A stretch of 64,000 nucleotides of DNA from positions 744,001 through 808,000 of the forward strand of contig JAWWNJ010000064.1 of NCBI GenBank assembly GCA_037176885.1. The letters are read 5' to 3'. The translations under genes were made by a program, and so were the position numbers. Positions 11,303 to 22,035 of the stretch are shown piece after piece. Origin of the DNA: Favolaschia claudopus (taxonomy: Eukaryota; Basidiomycota; Agaricomycetes; Agaricales; Mycenaceae). Position 1 is the first letter of the stretch, and each line of letters begins with the position of its first letter. Below the pieces are notes generated by a model. That model made no database searches. It had not been told where the DNA came from and worked only from the letters and a program-made list of their open reading frames with translations.

Positions 11303-13178
11303 TTAAACCATGGAGGTGTCGTGAGCGTCCTGGTTCTTCGTGAATTTGGCACGTAATTTGTCGTGAATCCTATCGAGGGACGCATTGAAATTCGGAGAGG
11401 TTGTCCACTGGAACATCAAAAAACCGAGGAGGGCCACAGCGAATATTCCGACAGCGAATCCCGCTCCTAGGGACGTGGCGAGCATGAAAATGCAGTTCGC
11501 AGACAATGCAAGGCTTCCCCATAGGTTCAAGGCATGCGGGAGCGCGAACATCAGCGCCACAAATTGGAACTTGAATGTAGGTGACTGAATAGCCTCTAGG
11601 TACTGCATCTGGAGAGATGGGTTAATCTATGGGCCGTGACAACAAAAAAATCAACTCCTACACCCTGAACAGCGTCAAACTTTTGTAGCGGCGTAAACCG
11701 GTGTACCAGGAGTGTCGATGCCAGCAAGCTAACGACGAAGAGCGATGCCGAAGCAACTGCCAAAGACAGAGATGGCGTCAAGGCAAAAAGGAAAAGGTGC
11801 AGCATCAAAGCCAAAAATGCCTACCCGGTTAGGATCAGAAACGGTGAAAATCAAGGGCCGCGAAACTATCTCACTCCGTGCGATGCTACACGCCAATCTC
11901 GGAGACAACCAGTGACCATGCTTTCCCACTGCTTCACATAGACCAAATGGTCCACAAAGACATCCTCCAATTGCGTCAGGTAGCGATTAGACGTATTGAA
12001 CGATATACGCGACGCAATAGTGGAGACCCATTGGTGTTTGGTTTCCGGATCGAAAAGCACTGCCTGGTCGCGAGACAGACGGGAATGCTCTTGCCCATAA
12101 TGCGTTACAAGTCTGTTTCGACCTGTAAATGAAGCTGTTAGATAATGATCCGTTTGCCGCTGAGTGTATCCCTCACAAACTAGGCCCCATAAGCGAGCTA
12201 AGCGGAGCATATTCAGAAATGTCCGGAATGGAAGGAATGTCATGTCTCACCAACTGTACAGATTATGTTTCCATCCAGAAACCGTTCTGAAAGGCAATTT
12301 TTTCAGTCTGAGTACAAACTGCTCGAGGAGGCGTAAACGGACCTCGAGAATCCTTGAGAAGACTTACGAAAGCCTCGCATTCTTGCTTGGAGTATGGAAA
12401 GGTCGAGACACGGGAAGTCATTTGATCTGTCGAGGCGAATGAGGAACCGAAAAGGTAGATGCGCGTTGATTAAGTACCGCAGATTGCATGCGTAAAGACG
12501 CAGATGAGGGAATCCACAGTGCTCTGAGTCAGAGCAGTATGCATCGGAAAGTATTCTACATGGGTCCAGTACAATTCTTCGCAGAGAATATCTGGACAGA
12601 GTTGAGAACGCGATAGAAAGAGGATTGAAGATGGGACAGACTGAGTTGAGAAAGCGAGGTGACAGCGGGAAGGCCAAGATCGTATGTGTCGATGTCCTCT
12701 AGCCAGGACTCCGCACGAGTAGCGTGGTCGACCAGATAATAAGCACAATCTTCATCCTCTAATTTGATGAAGAGCTCCAAATGTTCGGAAACTGGAAAGT
12801 TTTTTTCCGCGATGAGATCCTCGATTCTTTTGATCCAGTGGGCAACTTGTTCGAATATTTCGGCTCGGTAGAGATAGGCCTCAGTAACGACCGAAAGCGA
12901 GCCATCCCGGTAAAAGTAAAGCTGGCCCTCTGGGTGGATATGTGCCGACCAGTGAGGAGGAAGGTATGGAGGTCTGGCGGTGGGTTAGAACGGTTTCAAG
13001 TTCGAGATCGGGCAAAGGAAAACTAACTCGGGCATCCTGGATCGAATAAATAAACCTGAGGATATTTTCATATCGTCTACTTGGGCCCTATGAGAAGAAC
13101 AGAAATTTTGAGTAATTCTTGAGACATTTGATGTTGCAGCTACTCACAACCCACTACGTTCGTAACGACCTGTATCAT
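11303..13178 (-). CDS. WW-like, multi-pass membrane protein (copy 1)
   Basis: Member of a family seen widely in Agaricomycetes and of unknown function. A short WW-like module near the N-terminus reads PPYLPPHWSAHIHPEGQLYF, with Trp, Pro-Glu-Gly and aromatic positions as in WW domains. A second aromatic block follows (CAYYLVDHATRAESW), then HVEYFPMH, then RLVTHYGQEHSRLSRDQA and DHLVYVKQWESMV. The C-terminal half has several hydrophobic segments (LHLFLFALTPSLSLAVASASLFVV; FVALMFALPHALNLWG; a third around CIFMLATSLGAGFAV) that look membrane-spanning. The stop at 11303 follows a charged tail. The start at 13178 (MIQVVTN, then an intron, then GPSRRYENIL) is the frame that joins the WW module, but the first exon is uncertain. 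It faces away from the small-protein genes and belongs to the same superfamily as the gene at 17.4-20.1 kb. Confidence 0.72.
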
Positions 13179-13503
13179 TTGAGGTCGTGGGGCGCAAAAT
13201 GCCCAGAGATTTTGGCTCGGTGACGGAATCTGAAAGCACGAATTTGGACATCGGAGCTGCTGGTACTGAAGAGTCCTATAGGTGCAAAGGAGTCGGTAAC
13301 CAGTGTCTCGTGAATATTCAGACCTTTAATACCAGCTTGGATAGGTCATTCCGAATTCGGAGCACGGATATATCAGTGCATCGCATTTTATTTGCAGTGC
13401 CGCACGTCGGACCTAAATGGCACAAACAGCTTTCATGCTGTGGAAAATAGTGTATTCTATGTTGCCAGAACCCGGAGGACAAAATGAAAGGGGCACAAGA
13501 AAT

Positions 13504-13523
13504 CCAGTGAGCGCCAGTGAGCG
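13504..13523. repeat. Tandem 10-mer, two copies
   Basis: The 10-mer ccagtgagcg occurs twice head to tail, followed by a related gcgct stretch. It is short and lies between divergent genes; no function is implied. Confidence 0.5.
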
Positions 13524-14356
13524 CTAGCCTTTGTCGCTCAGCGCTCTCAGTGTTCAGGTTGCCCAACCATCATCTTTGGCGCCTTCAGGAAAGCGTATGG
13601 TTTTTTCCACCCATGATCACAGCCTTCGCTGCGCTGGGGAACAGGGTCTGCGTGGCAACCGCGCAGTGATGATCCATCGGTTTGTCGTACGAGGAGTCGG
13701 CACTGGCAGTCCACCTGCACCTGCAAACACACCGGGGCCGATTTACGACGGAACCAGATCAAGACCGCTGCCAGGCTGGTGAATTGACAACTGGCATCCG
13801 AAGGCGGGTGTTTCAGTGGCGTTGCGCCCGTAACCGCCCCTCACACTTCCGAAGTTCGAGAAAATCATGAGGGGAATCTGTGTGATTCTGGCCGTTGGCG
13901 ATGAATCAGTGCGGTGCAAGAAATGAGAAATACCGAAATTGACTGTCACCGCTTGGACTTGAGGCATCCATGAGCAACGTTAATTAACAGAACTGGCCTG
14001 TGCGTTCTTGAAACTGTGTCGGTTCTCGTCTAGAATCATCCCAAAATTTCTGGTGCGCTTCACCGCGACGGTGGTTCAGGTTGGTTGTCGGCCGGCAAAT
14101 CCCGGCACCGCGGCCGGCGTTTCTTTTGGGCGCTTCTTGCGCTTCAGTCGCGCGATTGGCTCATCTTTCCGAATCCTTATCGCTTTGGCTCTTGACGGTC
14201 AACGCAGGTAGCACCTAGCAAGCCGTTACTTTGCCTCCTTGTTCATCTCATCTCTGAAACCGATTTCTCTATCAGCTGTCCGGGTACTTCTTATTGGCAA
14301 CTCTGCTGCTCTCCAAGCTGATCGGCGGTATGAACAGCTTTTCGCGCAGAAACCCA

Positions 14357-14364
14357 TATATATT
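14357..14364 (+). promoter_or_regulatory. TATA-like element of the first tiny-protein gene
   Basis: TATATATT lies about 50 bases upstream of the ATG at 14416, a common spacing in this window. Position and composition are the only evidence. Confidence 0.4.
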
Positions 14365-14415
14365 GCGCCGTCTGCACCTTCGACAGCATAAACCGCAAAC
14401 TTACTATACACTGAC

Positions 14416-14780
14416 ATGGCCTCTGAATCGTACGAATATTTTTTCTCTCGCGATTCGATCGTTGGCGCTGATCAGGTCTCAACAGAAACGCAGAACAGAA
14501 GATTGTCGAGATTGACGCTCTCAAAAACACTGAAGCCGTCGTCTCCGAGAAAAAAGCGGAGCTTAGTGTCATTGATACACCTCCCGCATCGGATCCTAAA
14601 ACCACAAAGATTTCGGAGGACGAACAATGGGTGCGGAATGGGCCGCCTACCCCGCCTGGGTCAGTAGCCCTATCAGGCTTCTCGCGATGCAACTGACGTT
14701 CTTTTGCTCTCAGCGATAAAAGTCGCGGAAAGACCACGAACCCCACTTCCGGCACCAAACCTCCCCCGAAGCCCCGGTAA
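14416..14780 (+). CDS. Tiny acidic unknown protein, tandem copy 1
   Basis: Three exons (14416-14429, 14486-14659, 14714-14780) give an 84-residue protein with no signal peptide or membrane segment. The first exon codes only MASES. The second is charged and Glu/Lys-rich (EIDALKNTEAVVSEKK). The third begins at a split codon and codes GDKSRGKTTNPTSG followed by a Pro/Lys/Arg-rich end, PPPKPR. No family is recognised. What makes the model credible is the neighbour at 15224-15724, which has the same three-exon plan, the same intron phase (2) at both junctions, and a matching last exon. The composition suggests an intrinsically disordered protein. Function unknown. Confidence 0.6.
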
Positions 14781-15223
14781 CGGTACTAACGGAGGAACAG
14801 TCGGGTTTTCATAAATCGATCTTTCCCACATAGACACTGTATTTATTACCACCCACAAATTAGCACCATGTAATTCGCATTGACTCGCCTTACTGTAATT
14901 TAAATTCAATTGCTTCAGCAATTACTTCCGCTACATGATCTTGGAGCACGTTTTTTTTTGCTCCCGCTCTGTTATGAGATCTCAGATGATCAGCGGTCAA
15001 GATTAATTGCCAAATCGCCAGCAAAGTTTCGATTCTCGAACACGCACAACAACAAAGTTGAAGAAGGATAGCTGTGGGCTGTGGCTAAACGTTCTGTTCA
15101 TCCATCTGCTAGTTGAAAGATCCCAGCGGCTCCAATCGGACAAAGCGAGACCCCGGCTGGCTCAACAGCTTTGGAGGTAGTATAACAAGGCTGCCAGAGG
15201 TTAGCGTTGACTCATCTACCTCC
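14781..15223. other. Spacer between the tandem tiny-protein genes
   Basis: This 443-base stretch is AT-rich at its left side, with a T run near 14951. It carries no recognisable coding exon and presumably holds the terminator of copy 1 and the promoter of copy 2. Confidence 0.4.
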
Positions 15224-15724
15224 ATGTCCGCTGACAGTGATAAAATGTGCCAATTTCCCTTCATTCCCTGGAGAGTGACTCATTCCCTGACAGAGACCTC
15301 CCCATCTCCAATACCACGACTGACAAACAAATAATCCCAGAGTCCACAGGGTTGAAGGCCCCCGGGGACAACGCTTCTGACCCTTCTGAGGCGGCGCTTC
15401 AACCTGCAGCCTCAGAGTCGGACGACAATGCCAACGCCAAAGCTGGCATAGCGGCCGAACCCGAGTCCAAGGCCGATTCTCAAGGACAGGATCCTGGTCC
15501 TGCGACCGAGCCTAGCGACAAAGTCGATGAAGTGACTGGCACCGACCCTTCTGGCAGCGACTCGGATTGGCCTCAGCCTCCCAAAGCTCCTGAGTAAGTA
15601 AAACCCCACGATCCTTTGTCGAGCACTCACCCATCCACTTTTTAGTGACAAGTACCGAGGCTCAAGTAATAACCCGACTTCCGGCCCACGCCCCACACCT
15701 AAACCCCGCCCTAAACCTAGGTAG
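15224..15724 (+). CDS. Tiny acidic unknown protein, tandem copy 2
   Basis: Exons 15224-15246, 15294-15593 and 15646-15724 sum to 402 nt, a 133-residue protein starting MSADSDKIDLPISN. The middle exon is longer than in copy 1 and strongly acidic (SESDDNANAKAG, EPSDKVDEVTG), rich in Asp, Ser, Pro and Ala. A Trp-containing stretch (SDSDWPQPPKAP) precedes the last exon, which codes DDKYRGSSNNPTSG and ends in a Pro/Lys/Arg repeat (PTPKPRPKPR). Copy 1 has the equivalent Trp-then-Pro stretch before its last exon. Both introns are phase 2 as in copy 1. The pair therefore looks like a local duplication whose middle exon has diverged. No signal peptide, membrane segment or CaaX box is present. Function unknown. 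Confidence 0.65.
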
Positions 15725-17372
15725 TCCTCGAATCTTGAAATTGCGGTTATCTTGACAATCGCCTTCGAGTACATAGTGTCCTGAACAGTTATAATTGGAC
15801 GGTTTTGCGACATGTGGCCCCTTCATTGATCGTATTATTTAACTTGCTTCCGCAGGTGATCACATTACCACCCTGCGAAATTTCGACGTTGCTCAAAGAA
15901 GGCACAAGTTCTGTTGTTTTGTCATCGAAACCAAAGGTAGCTCAAATGCACCTATATCAAACCCAAACCAGAGAACTAGAAAAATAAAAGCTTCAGAACG
16001 CACCCAGAGAATTGCAGCAACGTGACGAACGGCCGTTGACTCGTTGAGCACGCCCCTCGCGGACTGACGCTTGGGTCTCATTTTTTGTATCCATTTCAAC
16101 GAGGTATAGAATATTCAAACCTCTGAACTGGAACACGTGCGGGTGCTTGTTCGGAGGACTGGTATCGGTCACCCGCATTGAGAAGCCCGATGTAGTAGGG
16201 ACGGGAGACGAAAGCCCAGAAAGCCACAGCGGTGCGAGCAAACAGAATCATAAGGCCCATGATGTGATTGCGCTTTAATGCCGATATTTCCAAATCTTGT
16301 TTTCTCGGAATCTCACGGTTGAATCTGTACGCCACAGCATGTGCGCCAAGATGCCACTGCCAGCACAACACGGTTGACACTGACGGGGACCGAGACCACA
16401 AATATTAACCTGGGGGAGAATGGAGTGCATGTAACGGGATTCAGAAAATCATACAGTACCTTTCAGACAGATAGGAATAGTAATGCTGCCAGGCGAGAGC
16501 TCGTTTCAAATATGAACATGACGAGCCACGAGTGAAAGCAAGGCCGTGCAGCATAGGGAGGGAAGTGGAGGGTTCGACACCACAACTAAGACCACCAATA
16601 TTTTTGGCGAGAGCCGCCGGCCGGTGGCTGCAGCCTGCCGATCGCAATGTTGCCAGCCCGACTGTTTTAGAAATCTCCCCGTCCCGTCATAAAGGCGTTC
16701 CAGAAGCAAAAGGATTTTCGTAAAGAGCTCACTGGGATGCGAAGCCTTCGAACGAAATCAGAGCGCCAGTTTCATGGTAGACGTTTGGCAGTTAATCTTC
16801 GTCAGTAACTGAAGGGAACTTTTACCGGCCTTACAAACGTTCCGCGAAGATGAAAGCAAGGCAAGTCCCTATTTGGGGTTTCATCACCAAACGACGCTTC
16901 GAAACTCGACAGAGGAGGATGATTCGACAGGCACTGAGCACACCCAGTCCTGCGAGGAAGGAGCGCACTTGCCCAAAAAAATATGGAGATAATGGCAGAG
17001 CGCCATATTGAGCCGTGCTCTGCGGTTTCGGGGAGTTGATGAGAATTTGTGGTCTATGTAAAGAAATTCAAGACGAGGCATTTTGACATTGATCCCCGAG
17101 CAGACCTAGGCAGCACTAATGAGCCGGACGTCGTAGCAAATCCCAGACTACACCGGGAACGGCCCAGGTTTTTGCTTGCCCCCTACCTCTGAAAACGCAG
17201 ATGGTACTGTAGTGGGTCCGCCGAGGTCGAACGAAGTGACAGTTATCACGTACTCTATGTCACATCTGCCGACTCCCATGTTGGCCGAATTGGGACAAAA
17301 GCTGTATCAACGTTTACCTCGCCTCGTCCTCAGCGCTAGCTTCAGCCCCCCATTACAGCGCCTCCGCCGACG
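15725..17372. other. Interval with unassigned short open frames
   Basis: No family was recognised in these 1.65 kb. The minus strand carries short frames with hydrophobic stretches (about 16096-16400, with IMGLMILFARTAVAFWAFVS; and about 16300-16650), possibly exons of a small membrane protein or remnants of one. I could not join them into a convincing gene. Confidence 0.35.
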
Positions 17373-20106
17373 ATGTCCGGCATCCAGAGGCTGTTGTCTG
17401 TTCTGCGGAGGCTTATTCTGGGCAACACTTTTGTTCGCGCGTCAATCCGAGGACTACTACTTCTGTTCTCTGCGTTGCGGCGAATAATCACTGGGAAGCG
17501 GGCCAATGCGACCTCTAGCTCTGTGGAAAGCTCAAAAAGTATCCGCATTGTATACCCACCAAGCACCTGTCGTGATGACGGTGACGACTCATACCCCAGA
17601 GAACCCGAATCTCAGGTCGTTTTGGCCAGCTCGATGCCTGCCTCTCTGCATCCGTACTCGAACGCTGGCCCCAGTGCCTCACGCTCTTCACAAGACATTA
17701 CAGCACATCCCATAATCCAGGAGTCCTATTCACTGCACAGTCTATCTGTTCAGCATCTTCCTTCCCAACGCCCTCCTTCAGCAGCCGTTTCGATGCTCAA
17801 TCTTCCTGGCTTGCCGCCCTCACCCAACATAGGTCTCAATGGTTATCTATTGCCGTCCAATAACTCCAGTATCGTGGATCTCCATCTACCTGGACCCGCC
17901 ACAGAGTCCCCGATTCAGTCCAGGCGCTCCTCCGGATTCTTGGGGGATGTTGCTGAATCATCCCCTCCATGTTTGAACGACGCTCACCCGCGCATTTGCC
18001 CTGCGACGCCAGATATGATAGGGAGATATAATCGAAAAGTAACAATGTACGATCCACTTTCATTGTCTTCATATTCGCTCAATTCGTCATTTCAGCCCCA
18101 ATGAACCCACCAAATTCATTCTCAAGCCGCTCACCATCTGTGCCGTTCGGTAAGATCGTGCAAATATATTGAAGCTCGCTCACAAGATCCTAAGAAATCC
18201 GCCGCCACCTTGCTGGACACGCTGTCAGCACCCTGAAGGCGCCCAATATTTTTTCAACGTGGAAAAGGTGCGTCTGCCTATACATTGTTGACAAGCAGTG
18301 CCGCTGACTTGATATTCTAGCGTGTGTTCACTGACGCGAATCTCTTCGATGCAACCACCTTAACTTACATCAATGACAACATGTCCACGGTGCTCGATTT
18401 TCTTCGGGCACACAATGTTGAGCTTGAGCCTGGCGTCGATCTTGTTCTCGATGACTTCCTCTACGACGACGGCAGCAAGGGTTGTCAATACTACTTTGTC
18501 AATCATCAAGACCGTTGTGTCTTCTGGATGGACAGCGTTGACTCAGACTTATTTCCCGTTTCTTCAGAGGTGAAAGGGATGTCGTCTGCATCACATATCC
18601 GTACGTCTAGTATTTGTTCTCTGGAAAACTCTTGACGTTTCACAGGTCACGAATTAGAAGCGCAATATTGGTTTGTGGCTTGCTGGCTATTTTTTAATAG
18701 CTGATCGTAGATACGAAGGCTGCATTGCGAATATTATCCCATGGCTTTCGAGGTTACGCATGCGGTGGTGGATGAACTCCGCGACATTGTTCTCCATGCT
18801 TTTGGCGGTAAAGCATCTATAGTTATTGCCTCAATGTCTCAATGTATACCTCCAGATGTTATCACCTCACAAACATCGACTGTCAGCTGGAAGATCGACG
18901 ATCTCAAGAATATGATCACGCTCCTCGATGGCATTAGTCGTGGGTCATTTGGACATTGTTTCTTCCACCTAAATGTAACGCATTGTTGCAGAATACGTTG
19001 GTAAACATGAGAACAAGAACTTCAGTGGATCCACCACACTCGTTGGGCGGCTCATGAATGTGTTTGGAAAGTGAATTCTCATCTTCACTCTGCCCACTAC
19101 TCATCTTCCCCCAGCACGTAACCGTGTTTATAATTTCCATGGCGAGCCTGGGGCGAGGCTGAACGTCGATCAGTCCGTTCATGCAACCGCTCAAAAGCGA
19201 ACACTGCTCGTGCGGACATTGAGCCCACTCCTATTTTACGCTCCGGATTTTCATTTGATAGGTTTGCAAGCAATAAATACGGATGGTTTAATACGGCACC
19301 GTGGATGGGCAGAGTTTGTCACCCGCCTCAATAGTGAATGGCAAGAGTTCATTCTCTATGCGCGTATTCTGTGCTAGTGTCGTCGCTTGTTCTGATTCCA
19401 ATATAGGCCACCGTGGTTCTGAACGCCAATGTCGCTTTTCTTTCGATACAAAGTGTGGACAATAATGGGGCCATTGCTCCCAACCGTTCTGCAGCACAGA
19501 TCTCAAGCTACGTATCAATACTAGCAAGTATCGGGAGCATTGTTGTTGGTTTGCTCCTCACAAAACACCACCGTGGTCGGGATCGCGCTTCTGCTGCGGA
19601 TGCAGCCAATTTCATGCTGAGCCGCACGCACCCGACTTTGGGTCTCGAAACCCTTGCCGTTTTATACAGCCTTCCTTATGCCTTATTGATATGGTCGTAA
19701 GTACCTTCTTATCTCATTAGCCTAATTTTTCGAGCTCATAAGTTCGTGCAGGATGGTCGCTTTCATGGCTGCCTTCTCCTTCATGTGCTTTGTCCAGGCG
19801 AGCCTCCTCCCTCGCATGCTGGTCGCAGGTGCCTGGACCGCCGTCGCTGCCCTCGTCCTCTGGTGTATCGTTAATGCCTGGGACACCGATAGCGCCTGGC
19901 ATTGGTTAGGTTCGTTGATGTCGCGCATTCGTCCCATCGAGGAGGAAGCTTTGAGCGAGGACGACCACCCTCAGGACGAGGTCAAATCTACTATGAGCTC
20001 CGAATCACGACCGAAAAAGAGGCGGTGGACAGTAACATGGGCATCCATAGCTGGTACCCTCAGAAAAGGGTCTTGGGACTCTGAACGAACAGTAATCAAT
20101 GTGTAA
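17373..20106 (+). CDS. WW-like, multi-pass membrane protein (copy 2), with irregular splice sites
   Basis: Same superfamily as the gene at 11.3-13.2 kb. A first exon of ~220 codons is Ser/Pro-rich and disordered after a basic, hydrophobic start (MSGIQRLLSVLRRLILG). The WW-like module reads PPPCWTRCQHPEGAQYFF. Then come LFDATTLTYINDNM, GCQYYFVNHQDRCVFWMD and HCEYYPMAFEVTH. Later exons give GEPGARLNVDQSVHA, HRGWAEFVTRLNSEWQEF, VAFLSIQSVDNNG, and at least four hydrophobic helices (VSILASIGSIVVGLLL; LAVLYSLPYALLIWS; MVAFMAAFSFMCFVQASLL; MLVAGAWTAVAALVLWCIV), ending in a charged tail. Two junctions break the rules. The exon ending at 19066 would need a GA donor (GAAAGT), and the one ending at 19359 a GC donor (GCGCGT). 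With only GT donors the frame is lost. The gene may use rare sites or may be decaying. Confidence 0.68.
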
Positions 20107-20878
20107 CTACTGTATCTTTAGTTGACCTCGTTGTAGCCAACATCTATAGAGTGTACCCACCTATTTGTATTTTTCTTGCTCTATGTAGAGACAACGTTCT
20201 ACGTGCATCCTCCGGCTGCGAGCCTCAGGCTGCGACGGTGCGACCACCTCGCCAGCTGTGTGACGCCATGTGACATATCCCTTCTGCTAGCTTCTAGTCT
20301 CGACGGCTCCTTGCAATACTTAGCCCTTCATATACCGCGAAACATTATCACCGTTTTCCATCGCAATGAACTGAAATGAATAGGCTTCACCGTCCCATTA
20401 TGACAGCGCCAGACGTCCTCAGGTTCCCGTTTTCTATACAACTCCAATTGGGTTCTAAAGCCTAAGGTTGGCAGAATTTCACGACACCGCCGGAGCATAT
20501 CTATTCACGGCCAGACTGTCTTAGACTCTTAGGTTAGCGCCAGTCGCGACAACGGGAAACCTTCGGCTTGTGCCAAGCGTATGTTGCAAAGCTCGTCACG
20601 GTACTTGGAGGATTCCGCCCGTTCAAAATATATCCTCCTCCTCCTCCTCCCGCGCATAGTTCGATCTCCACACCCCATACCGATCGTCAAGCTAGGAAAG
20701 GGCTTCTGGACGAATTCAGATAAGTATCGACGTACCACGGGGCTATGCGCAGCAACTGCGGTCAATGTTTTCTGACACATCTGTGAAAGGCCATATAAAC
20801 CCGACTCCCCACCTTCTCCTCTCTTCCTTGCCACACACCTCGAATCCCATTAACCCATACTAACTCGATTTCTGAACG
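20107..20878. other. Intergenic region upstream of 4-TM copy A
   Basis: No coding signal was recognised. TATAAA at 20794-20799, about 80 bases before the ATG, is the likely core promoter of the next gene. Confidence 0.4.
20794..20799 (+). promoter_or_regulatory. TATA box of 4-TM copy A
   Basis: A perfect TATAAA within ccatataaacccg, followed by a C-rich stretch, lies 80 bases upstream of the start codon at 20879. Confidence 0.45.
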
Positions 20879-21732
20879 ATGATTGTAAATTCTGATTCTG
20901 AAAATGCCCCTCTCATTCTCAACGACGAGAATCAAATCGACGTGAAACAAGTCGATGCTCCCCAAGTCGACGACTCGAACGCTGGCCGCTCGCAAGCTCA
21001 TATATGCAGTCGGTGTGCAAGCGAAATGGATTCTTCTTCCTCTCCATTGACCGCTCGTCACATCCTGATCGTTTGTGCGTGCTCTTTCCCAACTCGGCCT
21101 GCACAATGCTCAGCAGCTCATCATAGTGGCGGTATCCTGGTGCATCCTTATCTTCAGTCTTATCGTCGGTCATATGGCTGTCGGAGAGCGCGCAAACGTT
21201 GTGTCCGTCTTCGTGGCTATCTGGACCCATGTCACGCTCGCGGTGCTCATCCTCCTGTAAGATATTGTTTTCTTGCCACGACGTGCGGCTAACTTTGCAT
21301 CAGTCTGTGCTTGGGGCGCCGCCGGTATTCCCACCTCAGGCTGAGTCGCACTGTCTCTCAGATCAGAGTGCTGTGCGGGTTGGCTACATCCTGGCTGCTT
21401 TTGATGTGTGGAATAATCACTCTTACCGCAAATCCCGACTCGATGTGCGGATATTGGAACCGCGGTGACTGCAGGAGGTTGTTCTACGCGGCCCACGCGT
21501 TTTCTTGGATTCTTATTGTCACTTGTATGCTTTCTGCTCCCTTTCCGACCTCCGGTTGACCTCTTTTCTCTCTCAAGTGTTCTCTGCTGCCTTCGCTACT
21601 TATCGGAGGGCGGTGAAACTTTACGGAAAGACCAAGGTCGTACCTCCTCCGCCTCCCATGATCCCAGCTTGGCGACTGTCCGGCGTCGCAGATAGCAAGG
21701 GACCTATGAGCGAAGGGTCTTTGAAAATTTAG
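20879..21732 (+). CDS. Small four-helix membrane protein, copy A
   Basis: Exons 20879-21070, 21114-21256, 21304-21524 and 21578-21732 give about 236 residues. The N-terminus is acidic and cytosolic-looking (MIVNSDSENAPLILND), with a two-Cys motif (ICSRCASE). Four hydrophobic segments follow: LIIVAVSWCILIFSLIVGHM; VVSVFVAIWTHVTLAVLILL; IRVLCGLATSWLLLMCGIIT; LFYAAHAFSWILIVTL. The tail is Pro-rich and ends AWRLSGVADSKGPMSEGSLKI. Copies B (27.1-28.1 kb) and C (29.0-30.1 kb), on the other strand, share the CRRC/CSRC-type motif, the AAHAFSWILIVTC helix and the SGVAD/SDAAD...EG tail. I know no function; the layout recalls other small tetraspan proteins of Agaricomycetes. Confidence 0.75.
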
Positions 21733-22035
21733 ATGGATTTCCAGTTTCACTCTTCCAGCACCATGTCAAAATTCTTTCGCTATGTAATCTTTAATACAAA
21801 AGTGTGTGTGTCGCCAAAAATTCTACGGTGACCCGTTGATAGGTCATACAAACCACTTTGCATTACGATTCCACCGTTAATCCTTGGTTGGCTCCCGAGC
21901 TTTGATGAAGACCCTGCACCCCACGAGCCGATCAGAAATATCATGCCTAAATAGGCAACCTCCTATATGTCCTTATATGTCGTTCATTAACTTGACCGCC
22001 TTCACTCTTTCTTATCTTATCCGCTCCCGCACGAG
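21733..22035. other. Intergenic region
   Basis: A 303-base spacer between two rightward membrane-protein genes. No features were recognised apart from AT-rich sequence. Confidence 0.4.

Larger units (their letters stand above)
13179..14415. other. Gene-free interval upstream of two divergent genes
   Basis: These 1.2 kb separate the WW-like copy 1 (leftward) from the first tiny-protein gene (rightward). Open frames are short, overlap on both strands and match nothing I know. A perfect tandem pair of the 10-mer ccagtgagcg sits at 13504-13523. It should contain both promoters. Confidence 0.4.

Noticed and set aside
16561..16640. ggttcgac-like stretch considered as a tRNA T-arm
   Set aside because: No matching acceptor stem, anticodon arm or A-box could be found around it. 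No tRNA gene was found elsewhere either.
13179..17372. Transposon or retroelement remnants in the gene-sparse part
   Set aside because: No reverse-transcriptase, integrase or transposase motif, terminal repeat or target-site duplication was visible by eye; only short hydrophobic frames remain unexplained.
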